In this document: positions 24,489 to 33,377 of the stretch, one piece after another
How positions within the stretch are numbered: the stretch's first letter is position 1
Layout of the letters: the number at the start of each line of letters is the position of its first letter
From: JAUYIW01 sp043818555
Lineage (GTDB): Bacteria; Patescibacteriota; Patescibacteriia; UBA9934
Length of the DNA stretch: 64,000 nucleotides
Reading direction: 5' to 3'
NCBI GenBank assembly: GCA_043818555.1
Contig: JBDRFP010000002.1
Location: 41,803 to 105,802 of the forward strand
Translations under genes and position numbers: made by a program
Notes under the pieces: generated by a model
Seen by the model: the letters and a program-made list of their open reading frames with translations, nothing else
Database searches by the model: none
What the model was told of the DNA's origin: nothing

Positions 24489-26606
24489 CTAATCACCAAA
24501 AGACAAAATTTCGTTCGGCCTCACGCTTTGCGCGCCGGTAATAGCCGACCCCCTGTCGTCAGTCCTTTCCCGATCACTGGCTCCACTAGCCCCACTAGCT
24601 CCTTTAGCTCCACTGGCTCCTCCCCGATCACTAGCCCCTTCACGATCGCCAGCAGATCTCTTTTTGTTTCTATTCCTTCTTTTCCGCTTCCTCGGAACCT
24701 GCCGTTGATCATCCTGCCTACTCTCATCAGCTCGATCCCTAGCTCCTTCGCGATCACTAGCTCCTTCGCGATCACTAGCTCCGCTAGCCCTGCTAGCCCT
24801 ACTAGCTCCTTCGCGATCATTCTCTCCTTCTTCTACTTTCTTCTTCAACAAATCACCAGCCTTAATTTCCGGCTCCGTTTCCTCTTTTATCTCAACTATT
24901 TCACTTTCTTTCACCTCTTTCGCTTCTATCGCCTTTTTCGCCTCTGCCTCCTGACCTTTAGCCCTACTAGCCCAATTAGCCCCTCCCCGATCACCAAGCG
25001 CGCTCAACCCAATTTCCTCCCCAACCTTTTTCTCAATAACCTCGCCCTCCTCTACTTTTGGCGGCCTATCAACAACTGTTTTCTCTTTACGGTCGTCAGG
25101 CTTCTGCTTCCTTCGATTTTTTGACTTCTCGCGCTCTTCTTTAATAATCGGTACACAATCTTCGCAATAAATCGGCCGTTCGCGATCAAGCTGAACAGGC
25201 AACTTAAACACCTTACTGCAACGCGTGCAGGTGTACTCATGCGAAAATCGTTCCTGTTTTACAGCCTTTTTTAGATCTTTCGCAGCTTTCATTTCTTTTT
25301 CCAAATCAACATCATCTCCAAACCCGCTCCACTCTGCCACATGCTTTTCAATAGCGACCCGATCGCCGGCAAAGCGCTCGCGCGACTGGTCGATTACCTT
25401 TTGCTCGCTTCCAGTTCTGACAGCAATAGGATGCAGCGTTACGGCAGAAAACGGCTGGCTTGTGATTCCGTCGATCATCAACTTTACATAAACCTGAAAC
25501 TTGGCAAGGTTGACCAAATCCTGCGGAATAAACCTTGGCATAAACTCATCCTCCATAAACTGAGCGTCAGGCGAGCCAACACGAAAACTGATCAGCGTAC
25601 CAATGTTACCAAACACGGCATCGCGGACTTCTTCGCTGAGCTGAGCAATAAACTGGTGAGCCATCACAAGATTCAAACGGTACTTTCGAGCCTCGCTCAA
25701 GATCGCAGCAAAAGATTCGTTTGCAAAGTTTTGAAATTCGTCAACATAAACATAAAAGTCCTGTCGTTCGCTTTCCGGCATGTCAACGCGCTCCATTGCA
25801 GCCATCTGAATTTTGGTGATTATCATTCCGCCGAGGAGCCGCATGGCATCTTCACCAATCCGGCCCTTGGACAAGTTCACAATAAAAATCATCTGATCGT
25901 CCATTATTCTGCGCGGATTGATTGACGACTTTGCCTGGGCTACAATATTTCGAATAATAGATGCGGAAAGAAACTGACCGACCTTGTTTTGAATAGGCGC
26001 CACAGCTTCGGACGCAAATTTGCTCTGGTAGGACTCAAATTCTTTAATCCAGAACTGCTTAATTATCGGGTCCTTAACATTGCCGATTATAATTTTTCTG
26101 TAATCAGCGTCAGAAAGTAGCCTGTTGATTCCCAAAAGCGTACTGCCAGGCGTTTCAAGAAGAGCCAAAATAGTATTATTCAAAATGTACTCCATTCGGG
26201 CACTCCAGACATTTTCCCAAATCTTTTTGAACACGCTCATCATTCCGGCTGCAACAAGATGGCGCTGAGTGTCGTCGACCGATTCGAGAATGTTAAAACC
26301 GACCGGATAATTCAAATCTGCCGGGTTAAAGTAGACAACATCGTTAATTCTCCAACTTGGGATGTAGTCAAGCAGGCGCTCAGCAGTGTCGCCATGCGGG
26401 TCAATGTAGCAGCAGCCGTGACCGGCATAAATGTCTGCAAGAATCATGTTTTCGAGCAGAGTCGTTTTTCCAACACCGGTTTTTCCAATTATATACATGT
26501 GCCGACGGCGGTCGTCGGTTTTAATCCCAAATTTCCGCATTTGATTGCGGAAGTTCGTCTTTGCAAAATAGATGACGTCGTTTTCGTGATCGTGTTCGTA
26601 TCTCAT
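24489..26606 (-). CDS. TraD/HerA-like DNA-translocation ATPase (split form)
   Basis: 705 residues from ATG 26606 (MRYEHDHEN). The 16 codons before are an AATGACCAAT repeat. Walker A GKTGVGKT (41-48), Walker B VYVDEFQN (about 287-294), conserved YFNPADLNYPVGFNIL. A zinc ribbon follows (C460-x2-C463 ... C481-x2-C484). From about 590 on, the tail is low-complexity, built from GASDREGAS/SRASGAS units encoded by GATCACTAGCTCC-type repeat DNA. It has no membrane helix; the partner encoded at 26730-28358 provides one. It is a paralogue of the ATPase half of 1204-3735. Confidence 0.82.
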   Translation of the reverse strand: MRYEHDHENDVIYFAKTNFRNQMRKFGIKTDDRRRHMYIIGKTGVGKTTLLENMILADIYAGHGCCYIDPHGDTAERLLDYIPSWRINDVVYFNPADLNYPVGFNILESVDDTQRHLVAAGMMSVFKKIWENVWSARMEYILNNTILALLETPGSTLLGINRLLSDADYRKIIIGNVKDPIIKQFWIKEFESYQSKFASEAVAPIQNKVGQFLSASIIRNIVAQAKSSINPRRIMDDQMIFIVNLSKGRIGEDAMRLLGGMIITKIQMAAMERVDMPESERQDFYVYVDEFQNFANESFAAILSEARKYRLNLVMAHQFIAQLSEEVRDAVFGNIGTLISFRVGSPDAQFMEDEFMPRFIPQDLVNLAKFQVYVKLMIDGITSQPFSAVTLHPIAVRTGSEQKVIDQSRERFAGDRVAIEKHVAEWSGFGDDVDLEKEMKAAKDLKKAVKQERFSHEYTCTRCSKVFKLPVQLDRERPIYCEDCVPIIKEEREKSKNRRKQKPDDRKEKTVVDRPPKVEEGEVIEKKVGEEIGLSALGDRGGANWASRAKGQEAEAKKAIEAKEVKESEIVEIKEETEPEIKAGDLLKKKVEEGENDREGASRASRASGASDREGASDREGARDRADESRQDDQRQVPRKRKRRNRNKKRSAGDREGASDRGGASGAKGASGASGASDRERTDDRGSAITGAQSVRPNEILSFGD

Positions 26607-26613
26607 ATTCGAT

Positions 26614-26730
26614 AATGACCAATGCCCAACTATCAATTCCCAATGAATCCCCAATCCCCCAATTCGATCTTCAATTGGTTATTGTGCATTGGATATTCAT
26701 TGGTCATTGGGTTTTTGTGAATTGGTCATT
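26614..26730. repeat. AATGACCAAT fold-back element, copy 3
   Basis: 117 bp with perfect 10-bp terminal inverted repeats; the first 42 bases equal copy 1. It separates the two genes of the split TraD-like pair, and its last base is the last base of the neighbouring stop codon's gene. Confidence 0.8.
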
Positions 26731-28358
26731 TAAATTGGTAGATTCTCAGGTCCTGATTCTTGACCGATTGGTTCATCAGCTAAATCTAATCCCGGCGGCA
26801 ACGGAGCCGGCATGCCAGCTTTTGGCATGTATTCGCCTTCTACGATTTGATTAACCCCCGCGTCATACGATTCAACCTCCGCGCTTTTCGAAATAACCCC
26901 CTCATCTTTTGTCAAACCCCCTTCAACTCCTAAACTCGGCGTTGGCACAACAAGCGGTTTTGGCTCAGGGAGTTTTTTATGCACTGTAACGCCTGCGGCA
27001 GCCTGCACATCCGGCGATACACGGTCCAAATTCGGCAAGGTAGGATCGTCGGCCCCTGCAAATTCAAGCTCGCTAGGGGCTTCCGCGCGCCGCGCGCCAA
27101 TACTTGTCAACACCGGCGTTCGAGCGTCAGCGGCCGGGAAGTGGAACAAAGTCGCAAGTTCCTCACAGTTCAAAATGTACGGTGTTGCGCCAGCGCCAAA
27201 CGAACGATTCTTATATCGCTTAATCAGCCGGCGCTGTTTCATTGGCATCTGCCAGAGCATGTAAAAATAATCATCCTTTGGAGTTGAAGGAATGTGCAAA
27301 CCAAATTTATTCATTCCCAAGTGACCGTACTGGTGGAAAATACCTTTAATCATTGAAGCCGCGGTCCCCTTGCGGAAAACATCTTTTTTACCACAATAAA
27401 CAACCCTGATCTTTGTGAGCCAGCCGATTGATCCAGTTTTCCGCGAAACCGAATCAATTAGTTCTTTTTCGTCAGGCGTAATCCTAAACATTGCCCAGTT
27501 ATCTGCCGATTTTTCTTCTGCTGAGGCCGCGCCCATCCCAATTGCCTGGCTCAAGAGTTCCTGAGGCACCCAGCCGACAGCTTCTGCCAAAAAGCTCTTT
27601 TTCTTTAGCTCTTCCTTCCCAAACTTGCTATTAACAAACTTTTCGCCTTCTTTAATCCAACCCTGACTGTCCGGTTGCATAACCAAAAGCTGAATCCAAA
27701 AATGCTCACCGGGACGCATTTTCCCCAAAATCTCAATTACTCCAAGAAGCGGATCTTTAAACCGCTGATCTTTTTCGCCCTGATGTTCGAACAGATCCCA
27801 GGTTTTGATTGGAACATACTGTGGCTTCTTTAGCATCATCTCCGTACCAAAACAATCGTATTCCTCATGCGGGTAATCGTTAGGGATCAGATCAACATAG
27901 TCCTCCACTTCGAGCATCTGAGCTTCCGGATATTGGGCGTAGAGCGATGCCTCCAAGAGGTCGCGATACTTGTCGGTTGTTCGAATGTAGAATTTAATGT
28001 GCCCACCGTTGCTTACAATTTCAAAAGCAAAATATGATTGGAACTTTCCCCAAAACCACTTTTCCTTCCATGTGATTGACGATTTTGATCCGGCAAGGTT
28101 GGTAAAAAAGTTCGCCATTCCCATTGGGGTTTGGATGGCGTCCTGCGGCACACTGATTTCGTACAGGGTCCATTTAAACTTTTCCCAGTACTGAACCTGC
28201 TTGCGGAAAAGCCAAACTTCTGAGAAGCCCCAAATGGCCACAGCAAAAATCGGCACCCACCCAATTGCCAAAAGGATGTGCGCGCCCATTACCTCCACAG
28301 GCGTTGTGGCAAGGTACTGTTCGATTGCAGCCGGAAGAGCTATAAACACTCCGATCAT
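26730..28358 (-). CDS. Membrane partner of the TraD-like ATPase, function unknown
   Basis: 542 residues from ATG 28358 (MIGVFIALPAA). Two N-terminal hydrophobic segments (about 1-14 and 22-45) are followed by a large cytoplasmic domain. LYAQYPEAQMLEVEDY matches LHAQYPDAAIEPVEDY of the fused protein at 1204-3735, and a KRYKNRSFGAGATPYILNCEELATLFHFP region matches its STEEMASLWHLPLA region, so this is the accessory half made separately. The C-terminal 100 residues are proline-rich and disordered. It probably anchors the ATPase at a membrane channel. Confidence 0.72.
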   Translation of the reverse strand: MIGVFIALPAAIEQYLATTPVEVMGAHILLAIGWVPIFAVAIWGFSEVWLFRKQVQYWEKFKWTLYEISVPQDAIQTPMGMANFFTNLAGSKSSITWKEKWFWGKFQSYFAFEIVSNGGHIKFYIRTTDKYRDLLEASLYAQYPEAQMLEVEDYVDLIPNDYPHEEYDCFGTEMMLKKPQYVPIKTWDLFEHQGEKDQRFKDPLLGVIEILGKMRPGEHFWIQLLVMQPDSQGWIKEGEKFVNSKFGKEELKKKSFLAEAVGWVPQELLSQAIGMGAASAEEKSADNWAMFRITPDEKELIDSVSRKTGSIGWLTKIRVVYCGKKDVFRKGTAASMIKGIFHQYGHLGMNKFGLHIPSTPKDDYFYMLWQMPMKQRRLIKRYKNRSFGAGATPYILNCEELATLFHFPAADARTPVLTSIGARRAEAPSELEFAGADDPTLPNLDRVSPDVQAAAGVTVHKKLPEPKPLVVPTPSLGVEGGLTKDEGVISKSAEVESYDAGVNQIVEGEYMPKAGMPAPLPPGLDLADEPIGQESGPENLPI

Positions 28359-28384
28359 AATGAGATTATTATAGCATATTGCGA

Positions 28385-28475
28385 GAGTAGACAGTAGGGA
28401 CGCTGTATGCAATGTCCCTACGACAGAGGTTCGCAGTTGCCTGTTCGCGGTTCACAAAACAAAACAAGAGCCTGG
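28385..28475. repeat. GTAGACAGTAG and GTTCGCGGTTCACA words
   Basis: Short runs of two repeat vocabularies between the 28358 start and the 28491 gene end, with CAAGAGCCTGGGCTCTTGC (28463-28484) as a hairpin followed by T's, probably the terminator of the 28491-28820 gene's neighbour on the plus side. Confidence 0.4.
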
Positions 28476-28490
28476 GCTCTTGCTTTTTTT

Positions 28491-28820
28491 TTACGATGTT
28501 GCCAGTCCTACTTTTTGTTCAACTATGTTCAGCCGCTCCTCGAGACGATCTTGTCTGTGCCGCATCATTAGAAGTTCCTGATCCAGAGTCTCGTGCAGCT
28601 TACAAAAACGATCAAATTCGGTCAAAATCCTTGATTCTGTTTCCTTCAGCCTTGTGTCCACAAGGCCCTCTACATCCTCATGCGACAATATTTTTGCCTC
28701 TATTGGTATCAATTTCTTATCCGCAACTTCTGCAACAATATTCTCAACATCCTCTCGCATGAGCATGTTCTGCTGGAGAAAGTCCAGAATCTCGCTTGTC
28801 GATACGTCGCCATTTGTCAT
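28491..28820 (-). CDS. Short coiled-coil protein, function unknown
   Basis: 109 residues from ATG 28820 (MTNGDVSTSEILDFLQQNML). The N-terminal half alternates DVENIVAEVADKK and DVEGLVDTRLKE, two similar helical units. The rest is a coiled coil (ETLDQELLMMRHRQDRLEERL). No membrane helix. It lies just downstream of secDF on the same strand. Confidence 0.6.
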   Translation of the reverse strand: MTNGDVSTSEILDFLQQNMLMREDVENIVAEVADKKLIPIEAKILSHEDVEGLVDTRLKETESRILTEFDRFCKLHETLDQELLMMRHRQDRLEERLNIVEQKVGLATS

Positions 28821-28844
28821 AAATTGATTATACCACAAACCGAC

Positions 28845-31781
28845 TTATCGATGCCTTCGCTTCTCCCACGCCACCAATAACGGACTTGCGATAAAGATTG
28901 ACGAGTACGCACCGGAAACAATTCCGACCATCAACGCCAGGATAAACTCGCGCGTGGTTTCTCCTCCGAACAAGAATATTGCAAGCAGCACCAGCAATGT
29001 CGTCAGCGAGGTGTTAATTGACCGCGCAAAGCTCTGCATAACACTTTGGTTTACGATTTGACCAAACGAAGCGTCGCTATGGCGGTTACTGATCAAGTTT
29101 TCACGAGTACGATCGAATACAACAATAGTGTCGTTAATCGAGTACCCAAGAATTGTGAGCATGGCAGCTACAAACGCCGTGTCAATTTGAAAGCCGTAAA
29201 AATATCCGAGGGCTGCGAAAAGTCCAAGCGGGATTATTACATCGTGCACTGCTGCAACGATCGTGAGAATTCCGTACTTCCAGGAAGCAATTGGTTTTGT
29301 GACTTTTCTGAACGCCCAAGCAACATAGAGAACAATCAGTACGAGCAAAAGTACCACTGCTGAAACTGACTTTTTCTTCAGCTCTTCGCCAATCACAGGC
29401 CCGACAGCGTCATAACGGAGCTCTTCAATTTCGCCGTAGCGTTCCCCAAGCCCTGCAATAACCGCATCGTGCTCTTCGGTTGTAAGAGGCGCGAAGCGAA
29501 TAAGCATTTCGCTCTCGCCGCTGTCCTGAACTACTGCGTCAAATCCGATTTCTGCCAAAGCTATGCGAATTTCACCAGATGCCGCAGAAGTCTCCATTGT
29601 GATCTCCATCAAGCTACCGCCGGTAAAATCAATCCCCAAATTCAGGCCAAAAATCGCTATGCTCGCTATTGCAGCAACCAGCAGCACGGTAGAAATCCCG
29701 AGCCAGATTTTTGTTTTCCCAATTACGTTAAAATTTTTCATATATTTGCTGACTACTGAATACTGTCTACTTTTGCTTTTAGATCCCCCATACAACCACT
29801 TTGACTTCAAAATCTTCCCACCGCTTACCCAGTGTAAAAGCACGCGCGTGACCAAAATCGCAGTCAGCATGGACACCAAAATTCCAAGCGCCAGCGTAAG
29901 CGCAAAGCCTTTAATAAAGCTGGTGCTCATTGTAAACAGCACTGCTGCGGCGATTAGCGTTGTAATGTTGCCGTCTCGGATTGATGTCCAGGCCCGGCGG
30001 AATCCTTCGTCAATAGCTGTTGACAAGTCGCGACCACTTATTAATTCTTCCTTAAGCCGTTCAAAAATCAACACATTGGCGTCCACTGCCATACCAAGCG
30101 AAAGGATAAATCCGGCGATTCCGGCAAGCGTAAGCGTAACGCCAAGCCATTTGTACAAGGCAAGGTTGACTGCGCCGTACACAACAAGGGCCAGCACTGC
30201 GAGCAATCCGGCCAATCGATAATATGCAATCATGAACAAAGCCACAAGCGCAAAGCCAATCAGGGCCGCATTAATGCTTCTCTCTAGCGAAACCGCTCCA
30301 AGCGACGGGCCAACCGTCTGCTGGCTGAGAAGATCCACCGGAACCGGCAAGGCGCCCGCGTTCAGGCGCTGCGCAAGCAATTTTGCTTCTTCGAGCGTAA
30401 AGCTACCGGTAATCGTGGCATCGCCTCCGTAAATAACATTTTGAACAACTGGGGCTGAAATTGGATCTCCATCCAGGAAAATTCCAATCACTTCGCCAAT
30501 CTGCTCTTCGGTCAGAATCTGGAACAGATCACCGCCTTCATCGTTAAAGTCTAGCGTAACATAAGGTGCGCCCGTACTCTGATCAAAAGCGACTGCCGAC
30601 CCCTGTACATGCTTTCCAGAAAGCCCTGTGTTTTCCCACATTGCGTCTTCCATCAGGTCACTGACTGTTGTCCAATCCATTTTAATGTGCGCGATCTCGT
30701 AAGTTGGCACAGCGCGGGAGTTGGTTCGATAGATTATATGATATCCAAACCTGGTCTCAACAACATCTGAAATTGTGTTGTCTTCCATTGCAAACAGCGC
30801 GGTTTCAAAATCCTCAACCATCATCCCTTCACGCACCCATCCAAGCGACCCCTCGTCTTGCGCGCTTGGACCCTCTGACTTTTCTACTGCAGTTTCGCCA
30901 AAAGTTGCAGCCGTTACTTCGCGCTGAATTTCCTCTGCAATCAGCTGGGCTTCAATTTTTGAGCGTTCAGAATCACATCCGTCCGATTCGCTGTGGCAAA
31001 TCAGGATGTGCGATGCTTCAACTTCGATGCGGTCCTGCTCGGAAATGTAATTTACAATGTGAAGTTCTGATTCAGCTTCGTAAATTCCGTTAATCACGCC
31101 GGTTGGAATGTTTTCCGATCCAATCTGCTCAACTAGCTCGTCAAAAATGTAATTTTCAGAATCTACAAAACCAATGTATCCGCCATTATTGTTGGTGGAT
31201 GTTGCTGTTGAAAATTCTGCCGCAAGCGCTCCAAAATCCTCTCCCGCAAGCGCGCGATCCAGCACTGCAAGCGCGGCCGTGTATTCCTCAGCCTGAGCAG
31301 CTTCGACTTGTGCTTCCTGCTCTTCAGTCGCCTCAACCTCGTCAAGATTTGTTGGAATCTTAAACTCTAAAATAGGCGTCTCACCGATTTCCGCAATCGC
31401 TTCGCTAATGTCAAACACGCCAGCAAGTTCAATAATTAGTCGGTAATGGCCGTCGGTGATTGTTGTCTGCACCAAAGGCTCTGCAACGCCGAATGCGTTC
31501 ACGCGTCGCTCAATAACATCACGGACTCCTTCCAAAGCACTGGCGCGGTCGTCAGCGTCGATGTTAGACATGTCGGCTTCGTAAAGAAGGTGCGCGCCGC
31601 CCTGCAAGTCCAACCCAAGCCGAAAACCTTCATCGGAAAAATGCGGACCAAAGCCGATTTTGTCCATTGCGCTGTTCCACATGCCTGGAAATGCGGCTGA
31701 TGCCGTAAGTACAAAAACCACTACGATTGCCAGAATCGTAGCATGTAAATTCCATCGCCTCCTGCCTTGTTTTCGTTCCAT
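28845..31781 (-). CDS. secDF: SecD-SecF fusion with embedded parvulin-type PPIase domains
   Basis: 978 residues from ATG 31781 (a TTG 6 codons earlier is possible). It uses the proton gradient to pull proteins out of the SecYEG channel. SecD: TM1, LGLDLQGGAHLLYEAD, six-helix core with GMAVDANVLIFERLKEE. Between P1 halves (about 150-375) sits an extra module: a partial parvulin-like repeat (about 166-247), then a full one (VEASHILICHSE 254-265, GSLGWVREGM, FGYHIIYRT 345-353). The SecF part begins at M681 (MKNFNVIGK) and has SINDTIVVFDRTREN. The linker before it (SRQYSVVSKY) is encoded by GTAGACAGT-type repeat DNA. Confidence 0.92.
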   Translation of the reverse strand: MERKQGRRRWNLHATILAIVVVFVLTASAAFPGMWNSAMDKIGFGPHFSDEGFRLGLDLQGGAHLLYEADMSNIDADDRASALEGVRDVIERRVNAFGVAEPLVQTTITDGHYRLIIELAGVFDISEAIAEIGETPILEFKIPTNLDEVEATEEQEAQVEAAQAEEYTAALAVLDRALAGEDFGALAAEFSTATSTNNNGGYIGFVDSENYIFDELVEQIGSENIPTGVINGIYEAESELHIVNYISEQDRIEVEASHILICHSESDGCDSERSKIEAQLIAEEIQREVTAATFGETAVEKSEGPSAQDEGSLGWVREGMMVEDFETALFAMEDNTISDVVETRFGYHIIYRTNSRAVPTYEIAHIKMDWTTVSDLMEDAMWENTGLSGKHVQGSAVAFDQSTGAPYVTLDFNDEGGDLFQILTEEQIGEVIGIFLDGDPISAPVVQNVIYGGDATITGSFTLEEAKLLAQRLNAGALPVPVDLLSQQTVGPSLGAVSLERSINAALIGFALVALFMIAYYRLAGLLAVLALVVYGAVNLALYKWLGVTLTLAGIAGFILSLGMAVDANVLIFERLKEELISGRDLSTAIDEGFRRAWTSIRDGNITTLIAAAVLFTMSTSFIKGFALTLALGILVSMLTAILVTRVLLHWVSGGKILKSKWLYGGSKSKSRQYSVVSKYMKNFNVIGKTKIWLGISTVLLVAAIASIAIFGLNLGIDFTGGSLMEITMETSAASGEIRIALAEIGFDAVVQDSGESEMLIRFAPLTTEEHDAVIAGLGERYGEIEELRYDAVGPVIGEELKKKSVSAVVLLLVLIVLYVAWAFRKVTKPIASWKYGILTIVAAVHDVIIPLGLFAALGYFYGFQIDTAFVAAMLTILGYSINDTIVVFDRTRENLISNRHSDASFGQIVNQSVMQSFARSINTSLTTLLVLLAIFLFGGETTREFILALMVGIVSGAYSSIFIASPLLVAWEKRRHR

Positions 31782-32029
31782 AGTATGTTCGTTAGCCAAA
31801 TTCGCTAGTCAGATCGTTTTAACATATTAAACGATTTTAATGTTTTGAACGTTAATGATAAGTGGCCCTATTTTAGATTAAATAGCCAAAATTGGCAAGT
31901 GGATAGTCGAGAAACGAGAGTAGTCAGTAGACAGTAGACGGTAGACGGTAGACGGTCGAAGGCCTATAATAAACCTCGTCTATCGGTCTGTAGTTCTGTA
32001 GAGTCTGTAGGTCTGTAACGACCTCCAAC
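31782..32029. other. Gene-free gap upstream of secDF and the HD gene
   Basis: Holds GCTAACGAAC/GCTAGTCAG words, TTAAACGATTTTAATG, a GTAGACAGTAGACGGTAGACGG array (31915-31957) and ACAGAGTCTGTAGGTCTG words (31981-32022). No ORF with a convincing start. The promoter of secDF must lie here but I cannot place it securely. Confidence 0.5.
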
Positions 32030-32058
32030 TTGACACAACACCCCAAATCGGGTTAGAT
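32030..32058 (+). promoter_or_regulatory. Promoter of the SpoT-like HD gene
   Basis: TTGACA (32030-32035), 17 bases, TTAGAT (32053-32058), giving a leader of about 70 bases. Confidence 0.65.
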
Positions 32059-32136
32059 TACCACCTCTGCAAGGTCCAAACCCAAACAGAGACCCACCCC
32101 ACCCTCCTTCGCAACTCTCCTGGAGCAAAAACACGG

Positions 32137-32736
32137 ATGCCCGCAACATTCGATCCTTACATCCCAACACACCAGCTCATCGAAGAGCTACACAACTCTC
32201 TCCCCGCCGCCTCATCCCGCATGCATGAAGCGATCCAATTCGCTATTCGTGCATACAAAAACGCCAAGCGCTACGACGGCTCAAACTTTCTTGGCCACGC
32301 ACTTCGCGTTGCACTGATCCTGACGCAGGAGGTGGAAGAAGCTGACGAGGAAACCATTGTCGTCGCAATCCTGCACGACGCGGTAGAAGAACATGGCGTA
32401 GGGATGGTGGAGATCTCCCGAGCGTTCGGGCCGATCACCACTTCTCACATCGCCTGGCTCACCAAGTTCTCGCCTCCACGAGAGCGTGAGAAAGAAACTG
32501 ACGTGTTCCACCTGAATTGCGTTACAGGCGCGCCGAGGTGCGTACGCATGGCTCGACTGGCCGACAGGCTCGACAACATGCGGAGCGTCCCGTTCCTGCC
32601 CGAGGAGCAGTACGCGCGCATCCGCGACTACCACGAGCACGCGCTCCCGACCGTGCTCGAACTCGCTGGGATGACGAACGAGTGGTTTATCGAACCGCTC
32701 AAGAGCGTCAACATGGACCGCTTGGCCGATCGCTAG
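32137..32736 (+). CDS. RelA/SpoT-type HD hydrolase (small alarmone hydrolase-like)
   Basis: 199 residues. HD motif set of the SpoT/MESH1 hydrolase: FLGHALRVALILTQ (first His), VVAILHDAVEEHG (HD pair) and MARLADRLDNMRS (distal Asp). There is no synthetase or TGS/ACT domain, so it is a stand-alone hydrolase, possibly of (p)ppGpp or NADPH-like substrates. CTCCTGGAG precedes ATG 32137. Solitary cassette with its own promoter and a strong terminator, GC-rich codons, and opposite strand to its neighbours. Confidence 0.8.
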   Translation: MPATFDPYIPTHQLIEELHNSLPAASSRMHEAIQFAIRAYKNAKRYDGSNFLGHALRVALILTQEVEEADEETIVVAILHDAVEEHGVGMVEISRAFGPITTSHIAWLTKFSPPREREKETDVFHLNCVTGAPRCVRMARLADRLDNMRSVPFLPEEQYARIRDYHEHALPTVLELAGMTNEWFIEPLKSVNMDRLADR

Positions 32737-32771
32737 CTCACGATCACTGGCTCACGATCGCTAAAAAAACT

Positions 32772-32799
32772 ACTGGCGCTTTCGCACGAAAGCGCCAGT
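32772..32799 (+). terminator. Terminator of the SpoT-like HD gene
   Basis: ACTGGCGCTTTCG (32772-32784) with CGAAAGCGCCAGT (32787-32799), 13 perfect pairs, then TCTTTATTTT. Confidence 0.85.
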
Positions 32800-32810
32800 C
32801 TTTATTTTGG

Positions 32811-33377
32811 CTAACTTACCTCCTTGATCAACCGCTGCATCAACTCAAGTGGCATTCCGCTGGTCGAATCCTGCGGGCCGTCGATGTGATCGACAAAATT
32901 GCATAGCGGCTCGTCTTCCACGCGCATCGCGCCTGAGCAGTACATGATTTTCTCCATCGATATCGCCTGTTCGATCGCCTCGCTTGCGATTGGCTTAAAG
33001 TAAACTTTGACTATGTCGATTCCCTCAGCGCGATCATTTATCGCCGTATTGACGACCACAACACCGTTTACAATCTCCATCGGGTGACTATGATACTTTG
33101 CAAGCCACTCGCGAGCTTCAGCAGCTGATTCTGGCTTTTCCCGAATCTCTCCGTTCCAGACTACGACCTGATCGGAAGTAATTAATATCGCCGGCTCGTC
33201 GATTTTGTCGACTATGGCGTCTGCCTTCGCATGCGCTAACTTAATCACCAGTTTAGCCGGATCTGGATCTCGAATCGCTTTTTCGTCAATATCGGCTACT
33301 AAAACATCAAACTCAATCCCAGCATCGCGCAGGACTTGTTGACGTGATTTTGAGCTAGAGCCGAGGATTAGTTTCAT
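32811..33377 (-). CDS. maf: Maf family nucleotide pyrophosphatase
   Basis: 188 residues. Hydrolyses dTTP/UTP or modified NTPs. Motifs: LILGSSSKSRQQVLRDAGIEF at the N terminus, ADIDEKAIRDPDP, and ILITSDQVVVWNGEIREKPES, where the usual TADTVV reads TSDQVV. Normal length. Its start overlaps the end of the upstream NUDIX gene by 23 bases, suggesting translational coupling in a nucleotide-sanitation operon. Confidence 0.9.
   Translation of the reverse strand: MKLILGSSSKSRQQVLRDAGIEFDVLVADIDEKAIRDPDPAKLVIKLAHAKADAIVDKIDEPAILITSDQVVVWNGEIREKPESAAEAREWLAKYHSHPMEIVNGVVVVNTAINDRAEGIDIVKVYFKPIASEAIEQAISMEKIMYCSGAMRVEDEPLCNFVDHIDGPQDSTSGMPLELMQRLIKEVS

Noticed and set aside
24489..24840. Possible CRISPR array (regular GATCACTAGCTCC repeats)
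   Set aside because: Units are 12-20 bases, irregular and without unique spacers; they are the coding tail of the TraD-like ATPase. No CRISPR array or cas gene is seen anywhere in the window.
1204..28358. Complete type IV secretion system or conjugative element
   Set aside because: Only coupling-protein-like ATPases and one partner are present; no VirB4-like channel set, relaxase or integrase in the window.
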